Assembly: GCA_002694585.1 (NCBI GenBank) | Contig: NZMM01000091.1 | Span: 1-37,491 of the forward strand | Length of the DNA stretch: 37,491 bases | Direction: 5' to 3' | Source: Methanobacteriota archaeon | GTDB taxonomy: Archaea; Thermoplasmatota; Poseidoniia; Poseidoniales; Poseidoniaceae | Shown here: one piece after another, positions 30,408 to 37,491 of the stretch | Numbering within the stretch: position 1 is the first letter of the stretch | Layout: every line of letters begins with the position of its first letter | Notes under the pieces: model-generated | Databases searched by the model: none | Told to the model about the DNA's origin: nothing | What the model saw: only the letters and a program-made list of their open reading frames with translations | Made by a program: the position numbers and the translations under genes

Positions 30408-31136
30408 TCAGCTGGTGGTGGAGCCGCCGTTGACGGCGATGGTCTGGCCGGTGATCCACGCCGCCTCGTCGGAGGCGAGGAAGGTGACGGCGTAGCCGAT
30501 GTCGTCCGGCGTTCCGGTTCGGCCCACAGGGATCATGCGGGCCATCTTCTCGGTGATCTCGCTTGGCCCGTCCTCGCGTTCCATCAGGCCGAGAGCGAGG
30601 GTGTTGGCGGTGACCCCGTCACGGGCGGTCTCGAGCGCAAGGTGTCGCATGAACGAGATCGCGCCCCCCTTGCCGGCACCGTAGAGGGATACGCCGATGC
30701 TTTGTCCATGAGTGCCGGAGCCGGATGAGATCGTGATGACTCGTCCGTGGCCTCGCTGGCACATGCCGTCGATCACGGCACGTGTGCAGTTGAGAACGCC
30801 CACAATGTTGACGTCGAGAAAGGGAGCCCAATCGTCGGGGGTCGTCTGCCGGAAGGGCAGGGGACGCATGCTGGGCGGGATGCCGGCGTTGTTGACCAGC
30901 ACGTCGACCGGGGCGACGGCAGCGAGGGATGTGGTCACGGCCTCGAGATCGGTGACATCGAAGGGGAGCGCGAGTGCTCGTTCGCCGAGATCCGCTGCCG
31001 CAGTCATCGCCCGGTCGGGTTCGAGGTCGTTGACGTAGACGTGAGCGCCCGCATCGATCAGCACCCGGGCGATGCCGAGGCCGACACCCCGGCCCGCGCC
31101 GGTGACGAGAGCAGTGCGATCGGTGAGGTTGAACAC
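30408..31136 (-). CDS. SDR family oxidoreductase
   Basis: A 242-residue classical short-chain dehydrogenase: GAGRGVG cofactor motif, NNAG, ISSGSG with the catalytic Ser, YGAGK with Tyr and Lys, and the GQTIAVNGG ending. The start is the GTG at 31136, which places the first beta strand at the usual distance; longer versions would overlap the divergent SDR gene at 31161. It probably shares a promoter region with that gene and a transcript with the SDR downstream. Substrate unknown. Confidence 0.88.
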   Translation of the reverse strand: MFNLTDRTALVTGAGRGVGLGIARVLIDAGAHVYVNDLEPDRAMTAAADLGERALALPFDVTDLEAVTTSLAAVAPVDVLVNNAGIPPSMRPLPFRQTTPDDWAPFLDVNIVGVLNCTRAVIDGMCQRGHGRVITISSGSGTHGQSIGVSLYGAGKGGAISFMRHLALETARDGVTANTLALGLMEREDGPSEITEKMARMIPVGRTGTPDDIGYAVTFLASDEAAWITGQTIAVNGGSTTS

Positions 31137-31160
31137 GAGCCTGCACCGTAGTGTGCGGCC

Positions 31161-32006
31161 ATGACGGAGGACCCAAACGACACTCGCCTGCGCCGCTTCG
31201 AGGGACGCCGGGCCTTGGTCACCGGCGCCAGCCGCGGCATCGGGGCCGGTATCGCTGAACGGCTTGCCGCCGAGGGTGCCGATGTGGCGCTCGTCGCTCG
31301 AACTCGGTCGGAACACGCTGTACTTGAGGGCTCACTGGAGGAGACTGCGGCGCGTTGTGAGGCAAACGGCGCTCGCTCGGTGGTCATCGTCGCCGACATC
31401 ACCCGCACCGACGACCGGGAGCGTCTGGTCGGGGAAGCAGTCGAGGGTCTCGGCGGGTCGATCGACGTGTTGGTCAACAACGCAGCGGCGGCGATCTATC
31501 AACCAATGGCCGACTATCCGCTGAAGCGTCGCCATCTCACGTTCGAGGCCAACGTGCACGCGCCGCTCGACCTGGCCCAGGCGGTGCTGCCGTCGATGAT
31601 CGAGGCAGGGGAGGGCTGGATCCTCAACCTGTCGAGCGGCACCGCCCGCCCCTGGGATGGCCCACCCTTCGAGGTCGGCAGTCTGGGCACCACCATTGCG
31701 ATCTATGGCGCGTCAAAAGCGGCGCTCGACCGGCTCACCAATGGCCTCGGCGCGGAACTGTACGGCAGTGGTGTGCGGGTCAACGCCGTGCAGCCACGCG
31801 CAGCCGTGCTCTCGGAAGGCGCGGCCAAGCTCGCCGGCACGAAGTTGCGACCAGAACAGGTCGAGTCGATCGAGCAGATGGTCGAGGGGTCGGTGGTGCT
31901 CGCCTGCTGTGACGAAGACATCACCGGCCGGTCGACGGTCAGCCTCGACAACCTGATCGAGTTCAATCTCGCCGTTCGAGGGCTTGACGCCCGACCGCTG
32001 CGGTAG
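31161..32006 (+). CDS. SDR family oxidoreductase
   Basis: A 281-residue short-chain dehydrogenase with GASRGIG, NNAAA, LSSGT and YGASK motifs in normal order. It is somewhat longer than the two minus-strand SDRs, mainly through an insertion around the PWDGPPFEVGS segment before the catalytic Tyr. It starts 24 bases from the divergent SDR, so three related enzymes form one cluster, perhaps consecutive steps of one pathway. Substrate unknown. Confidence 0.88.
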   Translation: MTEDPNDTRLRRFEGRRALVTGASRGIGAGIAERLAAEGADVALVARTRSEHAVLEGSLEETAARCEANGARSVVIVADITRTDDRERLVGEAVEGLGGSIDVLVNNAAAAIYQPMADYPLKRRHLTFEANVHAPLDLAQAVLPSMIEAGEGWILNLSSGTARPWDGPPFEVGSLGTTIAIYGASKAALDRLTNGLGAELYGSGVRVNAVQPRAAVLSEGAAKLAGTKLRPEQVESIEQMVEGSVVLACCDEDITGRSTVSLDNLIEFNLAVRGLDARPLR

Positions 32007-32033
32007 GTGCCGGCATTTCCCGGCGGGAACGGC

Positions 32034-32074
32034 GAACGCCCCGCCGCTGGTAGGAGCCAGCCGACGGGGCGTTC
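32034..32074. terminator. Hairpin between convergent SDR and katG genes
   Basis: GAACGCCCCG (32034-32043) and CGGGGCGTTC (32065-32074) form a perfect 10-bp stem with a 21-base loop, between the ends of the plus-strand SDR gene and minus-strand katG. The T run is weak; it could serve both directions. Confidence 0.6.
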
Positions 32075-32108
32075 TTGAGTTTGCGGCGGGGCGGAGCCCG
32101 CATCGGGT

Positions 32109-34250
32109 TTAGGCCAGATCGAAGCGATCTGCGTCCATGACCTTGGCCCACGCCTTGGCGAAGTCAGCCACGAACTTGTCGCCTGCATCGTCGGCGGCGT
32201 AGACGTCGGCGATCGCCCGCAGGATCGAGTTCGAACCGAACACGAGATCGTTGCGGGTAGCGGTCCACTTGGCCTCGCCGGTCGCCCGGTCCTTGCCCTC
32301 GAAGACACCCTCGCTGGTGGCGGAATCGGACCATTCGGTGCCGATGTCCATCAGGTTGACGAAGAAATCGTTGCTGAGGGTGCCGACACGGTCGGTGAGC
32401 ACACCGTGGTTGTCGGTGCTGACACCGAGGACACGGAGACCGGCGACAAGGACGGCCATCTCCGGGGCGGTAAGCCCGAGCAGGTGAGCCTTATCGACGA
32501 GCAGGTGCTCAGCGACGTCGGCGTTGCCCTTCCCGAGGTAGTTGCGGAAGCCATCCCAGCGGGGCTCGAGCCAGGCGAAGCTCTCTTCTTCGGTCTGCTC
32601 CTCACTGGCGTCGCCACGACCGGTGGAGACGCCGACACCGATCTGCACGCCACCCGCAGCGGCGGCAGACTCCACTGCGGCGGTACCGCCTAGGACGATC
32701 AGGTCGGCCATCGAAACGTCGAAGCCGAGGCTCGACTGGACGTTCTCCAGCGCCGAGAGCACCTGACGGAGTGTTTCGGGCTTGTTGGCCTCCCAGTTGC
32801 TCATCTGGCTCAGACGGATGCGGCCGCCGTTGGCACCGCCCCGGTGATCAGACTGGCGATAGGTCGAGGCTGAGGCCCAAGCGACGAAGACCAGGTCGGT
32901 GATGCTGACGCCCGACTCGAGAATCGCAGCCTTGGCGCTAGCGATCTGCTCGGCGTTGAGCTCGGTACCAGCCGGGATGGGATCCTGCCAGAGGAGCTCC
33001 TCCTGCGGGACTTCGGGGCCGAGGTACCGAACCTTGGGTCCCATGTCGCGGTGGGTCAGCTTGAACCAGGCACGAGCGAAGGCATCGTCAAGTAGCGACT
33101 GATCATCCCTGAAACGCTGGCTGATCTCGTTGTAGATCGGGTCCATCTTCATGGACATGTCAGCGGTGGTCATCTGCGGGGTGTGCATGACGCCTTCGCG
33201 ACCGCCTGCATCCGGAACGGTGCCGGCGAGCGCCGGAGCGTGCCACTGCTTGTGGCCGGCGGGAGACTCGGTGAGCTCCCAGTCATTGTCCATCAGTGTC
33301 TCGAGGTAGTTGTTGTCCCAGGTGGTCGGGGTGGAGTTCCACGCCCCCTCGAACCCCGAGGTGGTGGCGTGCACGCCGACACCTGACTCAAAGGAGTTCT
33401 TCCAGCCAAGAAGCTGCTGTTCCATCGGGGCACCCTCGGGCTCAGCACCGACGTCACCTTCAGGGCCAGCGCCATGCATCTTGCCGAATGCGTGCCCGCC
33501 AGCGACCAGAGCAACCGTTTCTTCGTCGTTCATCGCCATGCGACGGAAGGTCTCGCGAACGTCGCGGCCAGAAGCAACCGGGTCAGGGTTGGCGTTCGGG
33601 CCCTCAGGGTTCACATAAATGAGACCCATCTGGACGGCGCCGAGTGGCTCCATCAGCTCGCGGTCGCCGCTATAGCGCTCGTCCTCAAGCCAGACGTCCT
33701 CGGGACCCCAGTAGACCTCTTCGGGTGCCCACACGTCCTTGCGGCCACCAGCAAACCCGAATGTCTCGAAGCCCATCGTCTCCATGGCGACGTTGCCTGC
33801 GAGGATCAGGAGGTCGGCCCAGCTGATCTTGCGCCCGTACTTCTTCTTAATCGGCTCGAGGAGCTGGCGGGCCTTGTCAAGGTTGCCGTTGTCGGGCCAG
33901 CTGTTGAGCGGGGCGAAGCGCTGCTGGCCGGTGCCGCCACCGCCGCGACCATCGTGGGTGCGGTAGGTGCCCGCAGCGTGCCAGGTCATGCGGACGAAGA
34001 ACGGGCCGTAGTGGCCATAGTCCGCAGGCCACCAGTCCTGGCTGTCGGTCATCAGCGTGGCGAGATCGGCTTTCAACGCGTCGTAGTCGAGCGACGCGAA
34101 TTCGGCTGCGTAGTCGAAATCCGCGTCCATTGGGTCGCTGTTCGGATTGTTCTCGTTGAGAATGTTGAGGTTGAGCTGGTTGGGCCACCACTTCTGGTTG
34201 GCCGCCGACCCCACATCGCTATGGGGGAACGGGCACTTTGCTTCAGACAT
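32109..34250 (-). CDS. katG: Catalase-peroxidase KatG
   Basis: A 713-residue bifunctional heme catalase-peroxidase that removes hydrogen peroxide. The distal site is Arg87-Trp90-His91 (RMTWHAAGTYR). Trp90, Tyr212 (YVNPEGPN) and Met238 should form the Met-Tyr-Trp crosslink needed for catalase activity, and His253 (GGHAFGK) is the proximal heme ligand. Length is normal and both the active N-terminal and the structural C-terminal domain are complete. The ATG at 34250 follows GGAGAG. It lies 60 bases downstream of furA in the same direction, the usual actinobacterial arrangement in which FurA represses furA-katG. Confidence 0.97.
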   Translation of the reverse strand: MSEAKCPFPHSDVGSAANQKWWPNQLNLNILNENNPNSDPMDADFDYAAEFASLDYDALKADLATLMTDSQDWWPADYGHYGPFFVRMTWHAAGTYRTHDGRGGGGTGQQRFAPLNSWPDNGNLDKARQLLEPIKKKYGRKISWADLLILAGNVAMETMGFETFGFAGGRKDVWAPEEVYWGPEDVWLEDERYSGDRELMEPLGAVQMGLIYVNPEGPNANPDPVASGRDVRETFRRMAMNDEETVALVAGGHAFGKMHGAGPEGDVGAEPEGAPMEQQLLGWKNSFESGVGVHATTSGFEGAWNSTPTTWDNNYLETLMDNDWELTESPAGHKQWHAPALAGTVPDAGGREGVMHTPQMTTADMSMKMDPIYNEISQRFRDDQSLLDDAFARAWFKLTHRDMGPKVRYLGPEVPQEELLWQDPIPAGTELNAEQIASAKAAILESGVSITDLVFVAWASASTYRQSDHRGGANGGRIRLSQMSNWEANKPETLRQVLSALENVQSSLGFDVSMADLIVLGGTAAVESAAAAGGVQIGVGVSTGRGDASEEQTEEESFAWLEPRWDGFRNYLGKGNADVAEHLLVDKAHLLGLTAPEMAVLVAGLRVLGVSTDNHGVLTDRVGTLSNDFFVNLMDIGTEWSDSATSEGVFEGKDRATGEAKWTATRNDLVFGSNSILRAIADVYAADDAGDKFVADFAKAWAKVMDADRFDLA

Positions 34251-34310
34251 TGGTATCTCTCCGTACGGGTTTCTGCGATGGACTGCGAGTGGAGACAAGC
34301 TCCAGTCAGA

Positions 34311-34748
34311 TCAGGTCTGACAGGCGGGGCACAAGCCCCAGTGGACGACCTCGGCCTCGTCGATGAGGAAACCATGGTCGTCGTCTGCGGTGAGGCACGG
34401 GGTCGCGCCGACGGCGCAATCGATGTCATACATCAGATCACACCCTCGGCAAACGAGATGGTGATGATTGTCTCCAACCCGGTCCTCGTAGCGGGCAACC
34501 GATCCTGCGGGTTGTATCCGACGCAGGAGGTTCTTCTCGACGAAGACCCCAAGTGTGTCGTACACGGCCTGACGGGAGATCGATCCCAGCTTGTTGCGAA
34601 CGGTCTCGGTGATGTCCTCAGCGGTGGCGTGCGGGTTGCCAGCCAAGGCTTCCATCACGGCGATGCGCTGAGCGGTGACTTGGAGGCCTTGATCTCGCAA
34701 TTTGTCGGCGAGGTCGACGGCGTTCGAGTCGTTCACGAACAAGATCAC
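34311..34748 (-). CDS. furA: Fur-family regulator (FurA-like)
   Basis: A 145-residue Fur-family repressor. The N-terminal winged helix (about 15-85) contains TAQRIAVMEAL and the recognition region SRQAVYDTLGVF; the C-terminal dimer domain carries the metal site DNHHHLVCRGC and a structural CPAC near the end. Position directly before katG marks it as FurA, which senses iron/peroxide and autoregulates the pair in mycobacteria and streptomycetes. The start is the GTG at 34748; a GTG at 34736 is possible. It is separate from the DtxR-type regulator that appears to control the iron island. Confidence 0.93.
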   Translation of the reverse strand: MILFVNDSNAVDLADKLRDQGLQVTAQRIAVMEALAGNPHATAEDITETVRNKLGSISRQAVYDTLGVFVEKNLLRRIQPAGSVARYEDRVGDNHHHLVCRGCDLMYDIDCAVGATPCLTADDDHGFLIDEAEVVHWGLCPACQT

Positions 34749-34749
34749 A

Positions 34750-34815
34750 GCACAGATTCTGGACTAGGTCAAGAACTTGGCTAAGTCATTCATTGATGAA
34801 GTCAACTAGATAGTT
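34750..34815 (-). promoter_or_regulatory. furA-katG promoter region with possible Fur operator
   Basis: An AT-rich patch in otherwise GC-rich DNA just upstream of furA. It has TTGACT-like -35 candidates and the inverted repeat TTCAT-TG-ATGAA (34789-34800), a fair candidate for FurA autoregulation. The match is short, so the exact site is uncertain. Confidence 0.45.
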
Positions 34816-34862
34816 ATGCTCTCGCAAGAAAGGTATGAACTCTGCCGAGGAACGGGCGACGA

Positions 34863-35900
34863 TCAGGATCGGCGAAGGGCGATTCGGCCGTTGCCATTGA
34901 CGGCGCGGCCGATGACTGCAGCGGTGTGTCCGTCGGCGACCAGGCCGGCGACGACATCGTCGGCCGCATCGGGATCAACCCCGAAGACGAGGCCACCCGA
35001 TGTCTGGGCGTCGGCGAGGATCGTCACGTCGAGCTCATCGACGCCGGCACCGATGTCGAGCCACTCCTCAATCCAGGCCAGGTTCCGGCCGGTGCCGCCG
35101 GGCACCACGCCGTCGGCCGCGAGCGCAGTGGCACCCACAATCACGGGAACGTCGTCGACGACGATCTCGAGCCCGACCCCGGATTCCTGCGCCATACGGC
35201 CAGCATGGCCGAGCAGACCGAAGCCGGTGACATCGGTGGCCCCTGAGGCCCCGGCCGCGACCGCCGCGGCGGCGCCCCCAGCATTCGTGGTGGTCATCGA
35301 GGTGATGGCGGCCTGCATCGTGGCGGCGTCGACGACATCGCGCTTCTGAGCGGTGGTGATGATGCCGATGCCGAGCGGCTTGGTGAGAACGAGCGACTGG
35401 CCGGCCCGGAGGCCGGCATTGGTGAGCATCTTGTTGGGATGGACTTCGCCCACGACCGCCATGCCGAATTTGGGTTCGGGGTCGTCGACCGTGTGCCCAC
35501 CAGCGACGACAAAGCCGCACTCGTGCGCAATGTCCTGACCTCCGAGCAGCACATCGCCGAGGAGGTCGTTTGAGAGTTCCTCGGTGTTCCAGCACACGAG
35601 GTTCAGCCCGAGGAGCGGAGTGCCCCCCATCGCGTAGATGTCGCTGACGGCATTCGCGGCAGCGACTCGGCCCCAGTCGCGCGCATCGTCGACCACCGGC
35701 GTGATGAAGTCGGCGGTGACGACGAGGGCGCGTTCGTCAGAGAGGCGGTAGACCGCAGCATCGTCGCCGCTGGCCGCCCCAACGAGCAGGTTCGGTGAAT
35801 CAGGTGGAGTGAGACGGCGCACGACCTGCGCCAGTTCGCCAGGGGCGAGCTTGCAGCCTCAACCAGCGCCGTGGCTGAACTCCGTCAGTCGTCGTGTCAT
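34863..35900 (-). CDS. selD: Selenide, water dikinase SelD, itself a selenoprotein
   Basis: A 345-residue enzyme that makes selenophosphate from selenide and ATP for selenocysteine and selenouridine synthesis. The reading frame starts at the ATG at 35900 behind a strong GAGGAGG site and contains an in-frame TGA at 35859-35861. Read as selenocysteine (U) it gives HGAGUGCKLAPGEL, which is the conserved SelD active-site motif with Sec/Cys followed by GCK; later ASGDDAAVY and GGHTVDDPEP fit the family. A conventional gene call would start after the TGA and lose the catalytic residue. A second ATG-initiated start within the body is therefore unlikely. It precedes furA by 114 bases on the same strand. 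Confidence 0.94.
35817..35861 (-). promoter_or_regulatory. Candidate SECIS element of selD with Sec codon
   Basis: Downstream of the UGA in the mRNA are two hairpins: UCGCC-CCU-GGCGA at 11-23 bases and GCGCA-GGUCG-UGCGC at 28-42 bases after the codon. The second loop contains GGUC, the sequence SelB binds in E. coli, though it lies slightly further from the UGA than in fdhF. Confidence 0.55.
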
Positions 35901-35987
35901 GTCACCTCCTCGGCACGGTGTCGGGTGGGAGCCGGAGGCCGGCGCCGCATTCCTCGTACCCGCACCCTACGTCGTAGGGTCTTGCTC

Positions 35988-37064
35988 ATGACCGACACCG
36001 TCGATCCTCGTCTGCAGACCCGTGCAACCGAACTCTTCGGTGTTCGATTCCCGATCGTGCAGACCGGCATGGGTTGGGTCGCCGGCGCATCACTCGTCAG
36101 CGGCACCGCCAACGCCGGCGGACTCGGCATTCTCGCCGCCGCCACCATGACCTTCGACGAGATGGTCGAGGCGATCGACGAGGTGCACGAGCGCACGGAC
36201 AAGCCCTTCGGCGTGAACCTTCGAACCGACGCCGTCGACATCGAACAGCGGGTCGATCATCTGATTTCCGCAGAGGTCAAGGTCGCATCCTTCGCCCAGG
36301 CGCCGCGACCGGACATGGTCGTCAAGCTGAAGGAGGCAGGCCTCGTTGTCATGCCCACGGTCGGCGCCCGTCGTCACGCCGAAAAGGTCGCCGAGTGGGG
36401 CGTCGACGCTGTGCTGTGCCAGGGCGGCGAAGGTGGTGGGCATACCGGCTCGGTACCGACGTCGCTGCTCTTGCCGCAGGTGATTGATGCCGTCGACATT
36501 CCCGTCATCGCTGCCGGTGGCTTTCACGATGGCCGGGGACTCGCCGCTGCCCTCGCGTGGGGCGCTGACGGCATCGCCATGGGCACGCGTTTCCTGCTCA
36601 CCGCGGACTCCAAAGTCCCTGAGGAGGTCAAGCAGGCGTATCTCGCCACGCCGGTGACCGGCACGGTTGTCTCCACCGCGATCGACGGTGCGCCCCAGCG
36701 GGTGATCCGCACCGAGATGGTCGAATCGCTTGAAAAGGCCGGCCTCACCCGCTTCCCGAAGGCGGCGCTAAATGCCCTGCGCTTCCGGAAGATGACCGCC
36801 ACCTCGCTCGGCGACCTGCTCCGTGAAGGTCTCGCCATGAAAAAGAATCAGGATCTCTCCTGGGCGCAGCTCGCCATGGCGGCCAACGCTCCGATGCTGA
36901 CCAAGGCCACGATGGTCGACGGCGAGATCGGAGTCGGCATCCTCCCGACCGGCCAGTGCGTCGGTGTCGTCGACGATCTTCCGACGTGCGACGAGTTGAT
37001 TCAGCGCATCGTCGTCGAAGCGGTCGAGGCAATGAACCGCCTGGCTCCCGCCACTTCCTTCTAG
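35988..37064 (+). CDS. Nitronate monooxygenase/FabK-like FMN flavoprotein
   Basis: A 358-residue TIM-barrel FMN protein of the nitronate monooxygenase (2-nitropropane dioxygenase)/enoyl-ACP reductase FabK family. It opens with FPIVQTGMGWVAGASL, followed by NAGGLGILAAATM, CQGGEGGGHTGS (the flavin-phosphate and catalytic His region) and ADGIAMGTRFLL. In this family the enzyme oxidises alkyl nitronates or reduces enoyl thioesters; the sequence alone does not separate the two. The ATG at 35988 follows the short gap (87 bases) to the divergent selD. A cobalamin riboswitch follows almost directly after the stop. Confidence 0.88.
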   Translation: MTDTVDPRLQTRATELFGVRFPIVQTGMGWVAGASLVSGTANAGGLGILAAATMTFDEMVEAIDEVHERTDKPFGVNLRTDAVDIEQRVDHLISAEVKVASFAQAPRPDMVVKLKEAGLVVMPTVGARRHAEKVAEWGVDAVLCQGGEGGGHTGSVPTSLLLPQVIDAVDIPVIAAGGFHDGRGLAAALAWGADGIAMGTRFLLTADSKVPEEVKQAYLATPVTGTVVSTAIDGAPQRVIRTEMVESLEKAGLTRFPKAALNALRFRKMTATSLGDLLREGLAMKKNQDLSWAQLAMAANAPMLTKATMVDGEIGVGILPTGQCVGVVDDLPTCDELIQRIVVEAVEAMNRLAPATSF

Positions 37065-37069
37065 ACTGC

Positions 37070-37225
37070 GCTCGTTCGCCAGCAGCGAATTCCGGTGAGA
37101 TTCCGGAACTGTCCCGCAACGGTAATGCCACGCTCTCGGGGGTGGACGAGTCCGGTCGCCTGACGGTGAACGTCAACGAACCAACCCTCGAGGAAGGGGA
37201 GGCTCGTGCGAGAGGGGGCTCCTGA
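37070..37225 (+). promoter_or_regulatory. Cobalamin (B12) riboswitch
   Basis: The conserved core is clear: AATTCCGGTGAGATTCCGGA, then CTGTCCCGCAACGGTAATG (about 37088-37126), and a B12-box-like GAGTCCGGTCGCCTGACGG at 37148-37165. Downstream GC-rich segments (37190-37245) can form the switching part before the ribosome site AGGAGGA at about 37269. It should lower expression of the following lipoprotein gene when adenosylcobalamin is abundant. Confidence 0.9.
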
Positions 37226-37281
37226 GAAGGCGGTTCGCTGTCGCTCGTGCCCGACCAGCTCGAGCCACAGGAGGAACCACC

Positions 37282-37491
37282 ATGACGATGCGCTCAAAGC
37301 TCATCTCTCTTCTGGCTGTGCTCGCATTGTTCGCTGCTGCCTGCGCCGATGATGACAACGACACCGCCGCCGAGGTCGACGCGACGTCGACCTCGACATC
37401 GACGACGGCACCCGCCGGCGACGAAGATCACGACCACGAAGCAGACGAAGACCACGACCACGAGTCCGAGGACTCGATGGCCGACGACGAG
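37282..37491 (+). CDS. His/Asp/Glu-rich lipoprotein under B12 control, partial
   Basis: The first 70 codons lie in the window; the gene continues past the right edge. The signal peptide ends in the lipobox LFAAAC (about Cys21). After a Thr/Ser linker come two repeats of a DEDHDHE-type cluster followed by acidic residues, a likely divalent-metal binding segment. The upstream cobalamin riboswitch suggests a role in cobalt or cobalamin acquisition, for example a metal-binding component of a cobalt importer; since the main domain is outside, this is inference. The ATG at 37282 follows AGGAGGA at good spacing. Confidence 0.85.
   Translation, partial: MTMRSKLISLLAVLALFAAACADDDNDTAAEVDATSTSTSTTAPAGDEDHDHEADEDHDHESEDSMADDE

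Noticed and set aside
34863..35822. selD starting downstream of the UGA
   Set aside because: This would remove the conserved GUGCK catalytic motif and the strong ribosome site; readthrough as selenocysteine explains all features.

Overview
The window looks like chromosomal DNA of a GC-rich actinobacterium, most likely from the Acidimicrobiia/Ilumatobacter-like lineage. The reasons are GTG starts, ATGA/GTGA stop-start couplings, DtxR-type operators, a mycobacterial-type MhuD heme-degrading enzyme, furA-katG, and many lipoproteins with Thr-rich linkers. The lineage is inferred from style; no marker gene settles it.

Left end (1-5910): the start of a Gly-Ser-rich lipoprotein behind an iron-box-like palindrome, then envelope/sugar genes: a flippase-like membrane domain fused to a GT2 glycosyltransferase, a GT-C type membrane glycosyltransferase, an NAD-sugar epimerase and a UDP-galactopyranose-mutase-like flavoprotein.

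Iron/heme island (5918-17934): five DtxR-type operators in the window share the core TTAGG(N4)CCTA; four lie here and the fifth is at 221. One sits between a DtxR-family regulator and a divergent two-gene operon (zinc-ribbon microprotein plus an unknown protein). Next comes a tightly coupled operon: HmuT-like heme-binding lipoprotein, a paralogue of that unknown protein, MhuD, and a second iron-type binding lipoprotein. After it lie a GDT1-type metal exporter behind a hairpin-rich leader, a siderophore-interacting reductase, a PPOX flavoprotein, a HugZ-like heme oxygenase preceded by the tail of a lost binding protein, two FecCD permeases, an FecE-type ATPase and a ferritin. Together they can bind, import, reduce or degrade, and store iron or heme. 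The regulator lacks the two residues typical of iron-selective DtxR/IdeR.

Cassette-like region (18191-26247): all genes are on the plus strand and mostly encode lipoproteins, plus a glycosyl/sulfotransferase operon. They are separated by diverged copies of an approximately 300-bp repeat. Its right part is the 3' half of a tRNA-Pro(GGG) gene (anticodon arm, T arm, acceptor strand) followed by a terminator hairpin. No copy has the tRNA 5' half and no recombinase is present. Two upstream hairpins in the repeat are kept although their sequences differ. This is the strongest candidate for an undescribed system.

Right end (26375-37491): PLP decarboxylase, DAO-type flavoprotein, HD-domain protein, three short-chain dehydrogenases, katG, furA, a selD gene that reads through an in-frame UGA as selenocysteine, a nitronate-monooxygenase-like flavoprotein, and a cobalamin riboswitch leading into the start of a His/Asp-rich lipoprotein.
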